Below, piece after piece: positions 34,220 through 46,252 of a stretch of DNA of 64,000 nucleotides. The stretch comes from Paguma larvata (Eukaryota; Chordata; Mammalia; Carnivora; Viverridae). Each line of letters begins with the position of its first letter. Position 1 is the first letter of the stretch. The stretch lies in contig CM057830.1 of assembly GCA_030068075.1 (NCBI GenBank), forward strand, positions 28,118,247-28,182,246, written 5' to 3'. The notes below the pieces were generated by a model. That model was not told where the DNA came from. It saw only the letters and a program-made list of their open reading frames with translations, and made no database searches. The position numbers and the translations under genes were made by a program.

Positions 34220-37200
34220 AACAATCACTTTTAAAAGGCCTTTGGAAAATACTTGGTCCCATTTTAAAACACTTTGGAGCAATTTCAAACTGCGTATACA
34301 ATTGGCGATATTCAGTTGCCAGTTTACACACACCAGTAAGCTGAAGTAAAATGAAAGCCTTCCCAAATAATAAATATTCTTATGAATTCAGCATAAATAT
34401 ATATACACATTTCTCTATGTATACATGCATGTACATATAATGTGAAGTAAAAGTCTGGATACAGTGCTGAAGTTGAAGGTAAAACAAATTAGCCGGGTAT
34501 AAATCTTCGCCAAATTCTCATCTGTGCGAGTGTGGATTGCCTGACAGGACTGACTGCTGGGGGAGAGGTTACTGTGGCTACGGCTCAGGGTGCAGAGGGT
34601 GTAATTCTGGGGTTGGTGGTGGGTGATGTGTTTCTCCATGTTTACATTTAGCTGATGTGGAGTAGAGCGCATGGGTCCTAGGCACCTGTGCCCCTCCCTT
34701 GCCCTCACCCCGCAAGCCTGCTGCATACCTGCGGAGGGGGAAGTGCTCGTCCCATACTGCCCCCATGTCCACTGTGTGCATGCCCTGCACAGTTCGACCC
34801 TGTCCCCTGGAAACAAGCAGTGGCCTTTCTCCATCTCTGCCCCCCCTTTTCATATGATTGCTGTACAGGTTTTTTGTTTTTGTTTTTGTTTTTTTTTTTT
34901 TTTTTTGATTCACAAATTCTTGTTCCTCTCCCCTCCAGCCTTCAACTTGTGATTTGTAACTTACTTGTCTGCTTCTCGGAGGTATCTCTGTAGGTTGGTC
35001 CTCAGTTATTCTTATAGATGTCTTCAGGAAATGATTATTTCATATGATATTTCATGGAATTTGCCCTAATCATTCTTCTATCACAGGGCAACATTAAAAA
35101 AACTCGTACAGCAACACTGGGTTCAGGACTTGTTAAAAGGAATCTTCATGCCCCAGGCCCTCCTTCTTACACTTTCTTAACACCGAAGCACTTAAGGATG
35201 TTTCCTTAGTGTGAGGAGCGTATTAAGGGCTGAAGGCTAAATGCCATCTGGGCTGACTTGGTTAATTGTAACTCAGGTTCATAATTTTGTTATTTATGGT
35301 AGAACTTTCTAACAATTAGAGTTTGTAACAGTGAATCAGCCTGCCTAACAAAGTAATGAACTTAATGTTGGTGGGAAGGTTCCAGAAGATGCCATGTGAA
35401 CACCCTTTTAGGGTTGCTTTAGGGGGAATCCTTATTGATTTGGGAGCTGAACTAGATAAAAAGTAAGTGCTTTCCAACATCCCCTAGTGATTATTTGATA
35501 TTATTTTTAAAAATCACAGATTTAATAAAAGGAGAAAAGGTCTGTGATCTTTGTGAGGCACTGATTTATATTGTAGTTTTTCATAGCAGCCTGATTTTCT
35601 TTTCATGTTAAGGTTTACCAGAAAAAGAGTGCTTAAAAAAGTAATGTTTTCTGTTGTTAGTAAAAGCTATGTCTATTATAATAGATATGTGTTTAAGCAT
35701 TGAAAGTTATTTCTAATTAGTAATGTTTCCCTTTATTCTTTACTAGTTAACAGTAAACACTATGTTGTTTAGTATATAATTTTATCTACATTCTGAGAAA
35801 TACCTAAAGTCAGATTCATGGCTCTGATTCAGAAAATGTTGTCCTTAATGATTAAACAGATTCAACATAACTTCTGAGTAAACATATGTTGAAATAAGTA
35901 CTATATATTTTCTTGCTTTAGAGAAAGAAAAGTTTAAATTTCATTTCTAATTTTATTAAGCAGCTGCTTTTTTATTCATGGAGCTCTTTCATAAGAAATG
36001 TATTCTTCACTTTTTTCCATGGGGAGGAGAGGGAAGATTTTTTTTGTGTGACTCAGTTTTCTGGCATCTTATTTTTTTAAAGAAAGAAAAAATCATCTTT
36101 GCCCCACACATTCACCAATTTCAAGGAAGGGTGTTGATTTGGGTGGGGGAAAAAGTTCAAAGATATCAGCTGAGGCAAATGTCCTCAGGCCTCGGGGATT
36201 CGAGAAACGCAATCAAATCCTGTAAGACTTTAAAAATCAAAATATACCCAAGGTCTTTTACTATGCATACTTTATATTTTGAAACACATTTAATTTACAA
36301 AGTGTTTAAACTGAAAACCGTTACTGGGTAGAGTGAATGTGTCTAAAGGTCCACTAAAAGAGAAAATTATGTAAATACTAAGCACTTTGGGGATATTCAA
36401 AGCCATTGAAAACTCTGATACTCATCTCTGGGTATATACCTATTAAATAATCTCCAAGCTCTCCAGGTTCTTATTTTTTTCACTAACTTACTTAGGGAGG
36501 TGTTGCAAAAATGTTCTGTTGTAAAATTTGTGTTACTAAAAAAATGAAAATAAACAGAAATTCTGTCCATACAGCTCCTTAACAACACCTTCAGAATTTT
36601 CTGTCTGAACAGCCCATTATAGGCAGAGCTGGTGGTTCAGGTGAGGGCTGGTGGTTATGTATGAGTTAAGAGAAGACTAAATGGTTTGTTGTCATCTATG
36701 CATGGGTCAGTGGCTTGTCACATAGCTGCCATTTAGTATTTAGTGCCTCATGCTGCTCAGTAAGGAAGATAGCATTAGAGATAATTAAGAAAACTTTTTT
36801 TCAGTTCTTGGATTACCTTTGCGTTTTTTATCTCCCAATACTTCCCATTTACATGAAACGGCTGAGGGAATTTCAACACCTTCCGCTTCTGGGATGTGAG
36901 ATGAGAGTTCTGCTTGCTTAGTACCTCAGAAACACCATTGCTTTTCCAGCATATTTCATAGCTTTTTCTTTCCTAAATTGTGAGCCAACAGTTACTAAGA
37001 ATCTGCTAGTCCTTCACTGTGGGGCAGAGAAAGATTAATTAAATGTGACCCTTCTTCACAAAGAGCATAAATAACTAGAGTTCAGGTTAGCAGAGGCTTC
37101 TGCGCTTTTAACTAGGTCTTGGACATGGGCAAAGCCCTGACAGATGCATATGACGAATAGTTGCTGTTGTTTTTTTCTCTTTACTTCACCATCTTCTACT

Positions 37201-37515
37201 CTTTTGAATGCATGGCATAAGTCTTTGATCCCTGTCTACTGTCTAAATCTACTTGTTAAGCTTCTTTCACATGATGAAATCCAGTGGTCCAATCTCAGTC
37301 TCAATCGAACTCTTAATGGCATTTGACCTTATTCATTTTTCCTTCTTGAAACATTTTTTTTTCTTGGTTTATGGGCTATGGCGCTGCTCTCTTGATTTCC
37401 CCGTGCTTGGGTGGCCATTTGCTTCTGGCCTCCTTTTTGCAACCTGCTTTTACAGATCTCTACATTTTGGTGTGCCCTAGAGCTAAGTCCATCCATGCCC
37501 TTCCATTTCAATAGG
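34220..37515. other. No gene recognised; GC-richer patch and poly(T) tract
   Basis: 34490-34860 is GC-richer than its surroundings, and a TTTTTG/poly(T) tract follows at about 34869-34905. The overlapping frames (up to 139 codons) run through it on both strands without recognisable motifs. The poly(T) could be the tail of a minus-strand retrocopy lying to its right, but nothing there is recognisable. The rest is unique AT-rich sequence. Confidence 0.4.
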
Positions 37516-37516
37516 T

Positions 37517-37653
37517 CAACCGTTCTTCAGTCTAGTTGCACATTAGAGAAGATTTAAAAATTCATCAATACCCTGGGAATGGGAGAGGGAATCAGTATTT
37601 TATTTTAAAGCTTCCCCTGGGGATTCAAAGTGTGCCAGGGTTGAGAATCACTG
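37517..37653. repeat. MER20-like hAT element
   Basis: Imperfect inverted ends ACCGTTCTTCAGTCTAGTTG and CCAGGGTTGAGAATCACTG, with GTTGCACATTAGAGAAGAT and AAAGCTTCCCCTGGGGATTC inside. A compact palindromic MER20-type element. Confidence 0.75.
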
Positions 37654-37784
37654 AATGGAGCGGTCTCATCCAGTTCAATGACCCCAAATGACACACAAAA
37701 ACCTAGAGATTCAGATGGAACTCTCCATCCTTGAGCTGTCCCTTGAACTCCAGACTCATAATTAAAGGATTGACTAGACATTTC

Positions 37785-38980
37785 CACTTTGCTATCTAAT
37801 GCCCATTTTTAAAGTTAGCAAGCCCAAAGTCAGCCTTTTGATTCCCCATCCAAATCTGCTCCTTATCCAGTGTTTCTTATCTCAGAAGATGGCACATGTC
37901 ATAATTCACCCCCTTGCTTAGGGCCTAAACTTAGGAGTGATCCAGAATTCTTCTCATTCATTCATTTCTCTTATCCAATTATCATCAAATCTCTTTGATT
38001 CTGTCTTTTATATTAATCTTTAATTTTCTCATTCCTTACCACCTTTCTGCCAATTTCCCCAGCCTAAGCTGCAATCATCTCTTACTTGGACTGGTCCCCT
38101 AGTCTCCTAACTCTTGTCCTATGTTCACTCTTTCCACCACCCCCACAGTCTCTGTACACCTGCAAAGTGATCTTTCTGAAAAAAATAAATAAATAAAAGC
38201 ATGTCACTCCCCTGCTCTCAGTCCTCCAAATACTTTTTATTGCACCAAGAATGATTCCTGTATCTTTACTGTAGTTTGTAGCCTTGGAGGATTGACTTCT
38301 AGTTACCCTGACCTTGTTTCTTACCTTCTTTTTTTAAACCCCTCACTCAAGATGCCACCCTGGATTCCTTGCTATTCCTCTAACACTTCACACATGCTCC
38401 TGTCAAAGGTCGTTGTATCTACTATTACACAGACCCCGATATAATGTGTCTAGGTCTCTCGTATCATTCAGATTACTATTTAAATGTCACTCCCATCAGG
38501 AAATGCTTCCCTAAGTACTAGATTTTAGGTAGTAACCTCTATTTCCTAATTTTGTTTTATTTTTCATAACTGACATTTTATTTTATTTATTTTTAAGGAA
38601 AAATTTTTAAAGTTTATTTATTTTGAGAGAGAGAGAGGCAGAGAGAGAGGGAGAGTGAGAATCCCACACAGGCTGTGCACTGTCACCACAGAGCTCTATG
38701 TGAGGCTCAAACCCACGAACCACAAGATCATGATGCAAGCCTAAATCAAGAGTCAGACACTTAACCAACTTAAGGCCACCCAGGTGTTCCATAACTGACA
38801 TTTTATTATGTTCACTTACTTTATTTCTATCTTATCACTAGAATACAGTCTCCCTCAGTGTAGGGAGGGACACTTTTCTTTCCCATCATATATCTAGCAT
38901 CTAGAACAGCATCTTGCATGTAGTAGGTAGGTCCTCAAGAAATGAGTTGATGAATGTGTGAATGAATATGAGGGGAGGGA
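37785..38980 (+). mobile_element. L2 (LINE-2) 3' region
   Basis: CTCTTACTTGGACTGGTCCC, TCTCCTAACTCTTGTCCTAT, AAGCATGTCACTCCCCTGCT, CTTCACACATGCTCCTGTCA, CATTCAGATTACTATTTAAA, then after the SINE TAGAATACAGTCTCCCTCAG and ACAGCATCTTGCATGTAGTA, follow the L2 consensus order to the 3' end. Interrupted by a SINE at 38583-38789. Well preserved for such an old element. No open frame. Confidence 0.88.
38583..38789 (-). repeat. Carnivore SINE nested in L2
   Basis: Antisense SINE with a (GA)n core and degraded head (CAACTTAAGGCCACCCAGGT). A perfect 18-bp target duplication CATAACTGACATTTTATT at 38565-38582 and 38790-38807 fixes the ends. Confidence 0.95.
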
Positions 38981-38989
38981 TTTCAGGCC

Positions 38990-39530
38990 AAAGGAGCATT
39001 ATAAACAATGTCATGGAAACAAGAAAAATTAGCTAGTTTTGGAGAATACCATATTTGGTTGAAGGGTGCGTGGAGAGAAGTAGCAAGAGTTGATTCTAGA
39101 AAGAGAGATACAAATCAGGATGTGGGGAGGCCTAGACAATTCCCATAGACTTTAGGAAATGGAAAGCCACTTGATATTTATTAGGTGGGTTGTGTATTTG
39201 ATTGAATTGAGGCTAAAAGTCAAATGATTTGGTAACTGAATAGAAGTAGTGGTTAAGGGAGAATGAAGAGTTAAATATGATTTTCATATGTTAGGCCTGG
39301 GTAATTGTAAGAATGTTAATGGCATCAACATAAAGAAAGAAGACAGAAAATAGTGAGATATTCTTGGTTTACTTTTACTGTAATTGATAGATTGGAAGTT
39401 TGGAAAAGTAATCCTTTTAATTCGGATTTGTTGTTTAAAGTGCTTGAAGAATCATTTGTACATGAGGATGTGGAACTTGAGAGAGAAGTCAGGGCTAAAG
39501 CTTAAAGTTTGAAAGTCATGCCCTGAAGGA
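38990..39530 (+). repeat. Ancient mammalian repeat, family unresolved
   Basis: Purine-rich sequence with GGAAATGGAAAGCCACTTGA, GAAGTGCTTGAAGAATCATT-like and TTGAGAGAGAAGTCAGGGCT phrases, resembling the same old repeat as at 10740-11150. Low certainty. Confidence 0.35.
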
Positions 39531-39534
39531 AAAG

Positions 39535-40635
39535 ATACACATATCAACTAGGAAGTTGTGTGATAAGAAAGGAGAGACTCCTATGGAATCTTAGGAAATG
39601 TTACTTTAAAAGGTGGGATGCAAACTAAAAACATGGGAAAATCAGACTGTTTAGAGAAATAGGAGCAAACCTCCATGGACTGTAACATGATGCAACATGT
39701 TACATTTTGGAGAAGTTAATCATCAGTTTAAGTACTGCAGAAAGTTTGAGGAGGGGGAAGAGATAAAGCTTATGATTATCAAAAGAAAAATTATAACTGT
39801 GGTGGTGTGGACTGGTAGCTTGGAATAACTTGGAAGAATGTCAAGGATAGTATCTTTATAAAGTAGTAGGGGCGACACAAGAATGTTTAAGGAGAGAAAA
39901 AAATGAATCATAACTCCAAATGAAGCAAGATATATTTTAGAGGAAGGAACAAAAAATGTAGAAGTGAAGGTGGCTCATTCATAGAGTAAAGCCCCTTGCA
40001 TCGAAGTGCAAGGTGGCTGTGTTAGCCCTAGAAATACACATGGATCATCTTCTGATCCAGGAAGGAAAACTAAGAGAAAATAAGAAAGAGGGGAATAGAG
40101 GGAAGTGGATGGAGTAGAGGCGAGAAAGCACAAGTTAAATAAAATCTCAGTAAAGTTGGAAATAATACAATCATCTGCTTACAATCATCTAGTGACATTT
40201 TGCGCAAAGTAGGAAGTGAAAGGAGTTGGCTAACACACGTGAAAGAATTAAGATCAACACAATGTTGATACTTTTTCCTCCTGATCTACATTTTAATAAG
40301 TGCTGTTTATCTACTTATGGAAGTTTTCAAAAATGCACAGAGTATTGCATTTAAATGTAGAGTCTATCACTGTTGTAATTTATAAAGATGCTTTTTCTTT
40401 TAACGAAAAGAAAAATGAAGTATCAGTCTCGTTATTTCTTTACAGTTTCCTGAATGAAACGTTCATCTACTTTGATTAAATTCATCTACTTTGATGGATT
40501 TAAAGATGATGCCAGTGAGTCTCCAATACCAACAGAGCTCTGAAATATCTGCTCATAAGTAGTTAAGGGTCTCTCTTTCTACTTATCACTATAGTTTTCT
40601 TAATTGTATGTAAGTTAGGTAGAGATCTTGAATTA
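39535..40635. other. No gene recognised
   Basis: Unique sequence without classifiable elements. Confidence 0.4.
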
Positions 40636-40639
40636 TTTC

Positions 40640-40755
40640 ACCTAAATGAATTGATTCATATAAGGTGCTTAGAGCAGACAATAGTTCGTGGCACAAAATG
40701 TGCAGTCAATGAATGTTAACTATAATTCATCATCGTCATCATTGTTGCTGTTATA
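40640..40755 (+). repeat. MIR 3' part
   Basis: AAGGTGCTTAGAGCAGACAA, GTGGCACAAAATGTGCAGTC and AATGAATGTTAACTATAATT match the MIR 3' half in order. Confidence 0.6.
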
Positions 40756-40759
40756 AAGA

Positions 40760-41318
40760 GGCATGTGAATTTGGATTCTAATTGTGTAAAATGCTGTTTT
40801 GTCCTATATTTGTTGATATTGTCTTGGATTTCTAATAATTTGAAATATACTGCAATGACTTCTGACTAACTTTTTGATATTTGGTCATAAAAATTTCACC
40901 TATTCATATTCAATGTCAAGGCACTGATCAATATTAATATAATTGATATCATGTAACTATCATATTTAATCTCATGAGAATTCCACTGCAGCTTTACGTT
41001 AATTAAACATACTATTAAATTGAGTAGCTTAGCCTTCTGAAGTGAATTAGTATTCATCAAAATAACACCAATCATAATGGATTCATTAGATATTAATGTG
41101 AATGTCATATATATATTTCCACAAAGGTTTCGCTGCAATCATTATTCATACATTATTGTAATAGAGGATATAAGTGGTAGAAAGTACATCGTTAATCTAT
41201 CCCATGTATTTTTGTTCTTTAAAGTTTTATCCTATTAGAAAAAAAGAGTTCAATTTTTCTTATATTTCAGACTTGGATTTTTTTAAATATATCACAGATG
41301 AGATTTGTTTTCTTTTCA
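40760..41318. other. No gene recognised
   Basis: AT-rich unique sequence. Confidence 0.4.
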
Positions 41319-41668
41319 TTTTTTCCCAGTTTTATTGAGATATAATTGACATATAACATTTTGTAAGTTTAAGGTATACAACACGTTGATTTGAAAAACT
41401 TACATTGCAAAATGATGGCCACTACGGTGTTAGCTAACACTTCCATCATGTGACATAATTACCATTTATTTTTTGTGGTGAGAACATGTAAATCTATTCT
41501 CTTAGCAACTTTAAAGTTGCTAAATAATTACTATGCTGTATATTAAATCCTCAGAACTTTTTAATCTTATAAGTGGATGTTTGTAATCTTTAAACATCTC
41601 CCCATTTCTCCCATACCCCAGCCCCTGGTAACCACTACTGTACTTTCTGTTTCTATGTGATCAGTATT

Positions 41669-41842
41669 ATTTTATTTATCTTATTTATTTTTATTTTTAA
41701 TGATTATTAGAGAGAGAGAGGGAGAGAGAGAGAGAGGGAGAGAGAGAATCCCAAGTGGGCTCAATCCCACGAATTGTAAGATCATGACCTGAGCCTAAGT
41801 CAAGAACTGAAATCAACCAACTGAGCTGCCCAGGTGCCCTGA
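41669..41842 (-). repeat. Carnivore SINE nested in old L1
   Basis: Antisense copy with a long GA tract and head CAACTGAGCTGCCCAGGTGC. Target duplication GATCAGTATT at 41659-41668 and 41843-41852. Confidence 0.93.
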
Positions 41843-43471
41843 GATCAGTATTTTTAGATTCCACGTATAAGTGAAATTATACAGTATTTTTCTTTCTCTG
41901 TCTAACTTATTTCACTTGGCATGATGTCCTCGAGGTTCTTTCATGTTATTACACGACTGAATAATATTCCATTATAAATATATACCACATATTTATCCAT
42001 TCATCTGTCGTCAGGTACTTGGGTTGTTTCCATATCTTGGCTATTATGAATAATACTGCAGTGAACATGGAAGTGTAAATATCTTTTTGAGATCCAGTTT
42101 TCATTTCCTTGCATATATACCCAGAAGTGAGATTGTTGGATCATATATGGTCATTTCATTTTTAATTTTTTAAGGAACCTCCATACTGTTTCCCAAAGTG
42201 GCTGTACTAGTTTACCCTCCCACCAACAGTGGATGGGGGTTTCCTTTTCTCCACAACCTTACCAACACTTGCTACCTCTTGACTTTTTGATAATAGCTAT
42301 TTGAACAGGTGTAAAGTGATAACGCATCTGGTTTTGAGTTGCATTTCCCTGATGATGAGTGATGTTGAGCACCTTTTCATGTACCTGTTGGCCATCTGTA
42401 TGTCTTTGGAGAAATGTCTACACAGATCCCCTGTGCATTTTAAAAGTCAGACTTTTTTTTTTTTTTGGCTATTGAATTGTGTGAGTTCTTTGCAAATATT
42501 TACACCCATTCAGTAAGTTGCCTGTTCATTTTGTTGATGGTTTCTTTTGCTCTGTAGGCTTTTATTTTGTAGTCCCACTTAATTTTGCTCCTGATGATTG
42601 AACTTTTGCTGTAATATCCAAAAAGTTATCACAAAGACTGATGTCAGGGAGATTTTTTTTGTTAGTTTTCTTATTTGTGGTTTATGGTTTCAGTCCTTAT
42701 GTTTAAGCCTTTAATCCATTTTGAATTAATTTTTTTGAGTCATGTATGATAGGGGTGCTATTTTATTCTTCTGCATGTGGGTGTCCAATTTTCCCAGAAC
42801 CACTTATTGAAGATATTATCTTTTCCCTATTGAGTATACTGACTCCCTTGCCAAATATTTGTTAAAGATATATGTGAGAGTTTATTTATGGGCTCTTGAT
42901 TCTTTTCCATTGGTCTATTTGTGTGTTTCTACGCCAGTACCATACCGTTTTGACTACTCTAGCTTTGTAGTATAGTTTAGAATAAGGAAGGGTAATGTCT
43001 TCAGCTTTGTCCTTCTTTCTCAGGATTGCTTTGGCTATTTAGTGTTTTTTGTAATTCTGTACAAAGTTTTGGAATGTTTGTTCTATTTCAATGAAAAATG
43101 CTATTGGAAGTTTGATAGGGAATGCATTGAATCTGCAGGTAGCTTTGAGTAGTATGGACCTTTTAACAATATTAGTTCTTCTGATCCATAATCACAAGAT
43201 ATCTTTCCATTTGTTTGTGTCTTCTTCAGTTTCTTTCATCAATGTCTTACAGTTTTCAGTGTATAGATCTTTCACCTCCTTGATTAAATTTATTCCTAAG
43301 TATTTTATTGTTTTTGATGCTATTGTAAATACAATTGTTGTCTTTCTTTTTCAGATGTCTTTTTGTTGGTATATAGAAATGCAGCTGATTTCTGAATGCT
43401 GATTTATATATTCTGCAACTTTACTGAATTCATTGATTTGCACTAACAGCTTTTTGGTGGAGTGTTTAGGA

Positions 43472-43482
43472 TTCTCTCTCTG

Positions 43483-43565
<83 letters not shown>

Positions 43566-43594
43566 TATATATATATATTATATATATATATATG
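43472..43594. repeat. Compound (TC)n(TA)n(CA)n(TA)n microsatellite
   Basis: Inside old L1 sequence: TC repeats, then TA, then CACACACACA, then several long TA runs. The TA runs are self-complementary and could extrude as cruciforms. Overlapping frames with runs of IYIYIY are artefacts of this repeat. Confidence 0.95.
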
Positions 43595-44242
43595 ATCATG
43601 TAATCTCTTTAAACAAAGACAATTTTATTTCTTTCTCCCAATTTAGATGGCATTTACTTCTTTTTATTTTCTGATTGCTCTAGCTAGGACATCTAGTATT
43701 GTGTTGAATAAGAGTGGTAAGAGTGGGTACCCTTGTCTAGTTCTTGGTATTAGAGGAAAAGCTTTCAACTTTTCACTAATGAGTATGAAGTTGACTGTGG
43801 GTTTGTCATACATGGATGGCCTTTATTGTGCTGAGGTATGTTCTTTCTGTACCCACTTTGCTGAGGATTTTTATCATGAAAGAATGTTGTGTTTCTTTTT
43901 CAAATTCTTTTTCTTCATCTATCGAGATGCTTATATGACTTTTATCTTTTATTCTAAATGTGGTGTATTGCATTTATTGATTTTTGTATGTTGAAACATC
44001 TTTGCATGCCGGGTATAAATCTCACTTGATCATGTTATATGATCTTTTTAATGGCTGTTGAATTTGTTTTGCTAGTATTTTGTTGAGACTTTTTGCATGT
44101 ATATTCATCAGGGATATTCAGCTATAGTTTTCTGGTAGTGTCTGTGCTTTGGTATCAGGGTAGTACTGGCCTCATAAAGTGTGTTTGGGAGTATACGTTC
44201 CTTTTCAATTTTTGGGAGAGTTTGAGAATTGGCATTACTTTA

Positions 44243-44414
44243 TTTTTTCAATTTTTTCAACATTTATTTATTTTTGAGAGACATAGAGACAGAGTATGAG
44301 CAAGGGAAGGGCAGAGAGAGAGGGAGATACAGAATCTGAAGCAGGCTCCAGGCTCTGAGCCATCAGCACAGAGCCCGACGTGGAGCTCAAACTCACAGAC
44401 CATGAGATCATGAC
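44243..44414 (-). repeat. Carnivore SINE, tail side, split by an ERV
   Basis: Antisense SINE running from the T-rich tail (CAACATTTATTTATTTTTGA) to GACCATGAGATCATGAC, where the ERV starts. Its head resumes at 45880-45926. The SINE's own target duplication TGGCATTACTTTA is at 44230-44242 and 45927-45939. Confidence 0.95.
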
Positions 44415-45873
44415 TGTTGGAGACCAGAAGATACTGGCCCTGGTAACACTACCTAAGGAGAAGACTCAGACCCATAAGACAGTGCCCTAGACGAGGGCCC
44501 TCATTGGTGGATGGGGGTGCCTTGAAGCAAATGCCAGGTTGTAATATGACAAGAACATAATTGCTGGTCTGACTCTGAAGGAGGGCCGGTTAGCCAATGA
44601 CGGGTAAGACTCCTCACAGCGGGGGACGACCTAAGACAGGCACAGTCACTGAAAGAGTCTTCACGACACCTGGCTATAGGGTCACTGGGCCTCTGTGTTG
44701 ATTTGTGACGTATCCTAATATCCTCCTGAAGAAGACGGGCCACAGAAAATTAGGAGTGACTCCAGAGCCTCTTCCCCTATTAAACCAGCATATGCTGCCA
44801 TACTTTATTAATAGTAAAATAATGTTGAGAATCATGGAAATAAAATCTCTAAGAAATCAATAGAGTTTAGAATGTATTTTGATCTATTTAGACTGATGCC
44901 AGACCCCCAGGAATGTGATTATTGCCGTGGGTTTCGGGTCAGGACTGTGGTAGGAAATAGGACAATCTATGAGTAAAATCTCTGTGCTTTGTACTTGCTC
45001 TATCAACCTATACCACTTAGTAGAATGTACCTATTACATACTTTGCATTTAAAAAATAGAAAGGGGGGAGATGTTGGGAGCCGTTTTGGGCTCACAGGTT
45101 GAGACCCCTCCCCATGTGGAAAAGGTTGAAGCAAAAGCTCGCCAGCCAAACTGGCGCCTAATCTTACAACTACTCTCCTTGGCCTAAAGAATGTAATGCT
45201 CTTTTGTTTTACCGCATTTAGATAAAAGGGAAGGACCTGGAGCAGGATGCTTTGATGGATTACATCTGAATGAGAGTAGCCTGACCACCCTAAAGTTGCA
45301 TCTTGGGGATGGGTTGCACAGATTGATAGCTGTTATGAGCTGGCTGAATATTGGTGTGATTTGTGTAAATGTTAGGCTCCTATTATGTAAATTCACTCAC
45401 TCACGGGCAAAGGACAAGCATTGGGAATTCTGCCCTTGCCAGACGGGTTGTACCTCCCCCACTGTAATTGGAAGAATAGAGAATGACTCCTGGCCTGCTT
45501 ATAGATAATTAACACAGGCAGGCCTAGGTAACTTCCTGCTCTCTCCCCCAGCCTTAAATTTATATGCTAACTAACTTGAAAACAACTTGCAAAATTGAGG
45601 AAATCGCCGCTTTACCTATATAACACATTATTGTTCAAACTATGCTTACTGATGGGCTGTCACTCACTGCTGTAATGTAACTCACTACCTTTAAATAAAG
45701 ACACTGAGACCAGCAGGGCAGAGACACCAGAGACGCCAGAGATGCCAGAATTGTCAGGGCTGCCTGATTGGTCATCAGACTCCATCTCTCTCGTGGCTCT
45801 CTCACTTCCTTTCGCCTGACCGTCTGTCCTTCGTGGACCCCTAGATTCGCCGGAACAAGGACCGACCCCGGCA
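44415..45873 (+). mobile_element. Endogenous retrovirus, internally deleted, one full 3' LTR
   Basis: Flanked by an exact 6-bp target duplication CATGAC (44409-44414 and 45874-45879), which places both termini. It starts TGTTGGAGACC. About 650 bp of internal-looking sequence without a usable ORF leads to a polypurine tract (AAAGGGGGGAGA, 45060-45071). An LTR then runs from TGTTGGGAGCC to CCCCGGCA. A complete 5' LTR is absent; the first about 11 bp resemble the LTR start. A 6-bp duplication and TG...CA ends fit a beta- or gamma-like ERV class, but the class is not proven. Non-coding relic, described only. Confidence 0.85.
45072..45873 (+). promoter_or_regulatory. 3' LTR of the ERV (802 bp)
   Basis: TG...CA bounded. 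A TATA-like CTATATAACAC lies at about 45616-45626 and an AATAAA polyadenylation hexamer at 45694-45699, in the spacing expected for U3-R-U5. Preceded directly by the polypurine tract. Related in sequence to the LTR at 13333-14278. Confidence 0.88.
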
Positions 45874-45879
45874 CATGAC

Positions 45880-45926
45880 CTGAGCCGAAGTCGGCCGCTT
45901 AACCAAGTGAGCCACACAGGCGCCCC
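45880..45926 (-). repeat. Carnivore SINE, head side (other half of 44243-44414)
   Basis: CTGAGCCGAAGTCGGCCGCT to GAGCCACACAGGCGCCCC is the tRNA-like head of the SINE interrupted by the ERV; the join at CATGAC restores continuous SINE order. Confidence 0.93.
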
Positions 45927-46032
45927 TGGCATTACTTTAAAAAAAAAATATTTGGCAGAATTCACCAGCGAAACCATTGAGCTTTTCTTTGTTGGGAGGC
46001 TTTTGATAACTGACTCAATCTCCTTATTCTTT

Positions 46033-46252
46033 TTCTTTGTTTCAAGTTTTTATTTAAATTCTATTTGGTTAACATATAGTGTATATTGGTTTCAGGCGTA
46101 GAATTTAGTGATTCATCATTTACATATAACATTCAGTGCTCATCACAAGTGCTGTAATACCCATCATCCATTTAGCCCATCACCCACCTCTCCCCTCAAG
46201 CGATCCTCAGTTTGTTCTATATAGTTAAAAGTCTCTTATGGTTTGCCTCACT
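46033..46252 (-). mobile_element. Short L1 3' UTR insertion
   Basis: About 220 bp of antisense carnivore L1 3' UTR (TATTTAAATTCTATTTGGTT, CATATAACATTCAGTGCTCA, CTCAGTTTGTTCTATATAGT). It is flanked by CTCAATCTCCTTATTCTTT at 46014-46032 and CTCAATCTCCTTACTCTTT at 46253-46271, one mismatch in 19 bp. An extreme 5' truncation. Confidence 0.92.

Noticed and set aside
34415..34993. Overlapping 101-139 codon frames on both strands
   Set aside because: A GC-rich patch with few stops in several frames at once; no domain or codon-usage signal favours one of them.
43462..43674. Frame rich in IYIYIY and YTHTY
   Set aside because: Translation of the TC/TA microsatellite inside L1.
44501..44743. 80-codon minus-strand frame in the ERV internal region
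   Set aside because: Opposite strand to the element and without any retroviral motif; likely chance.
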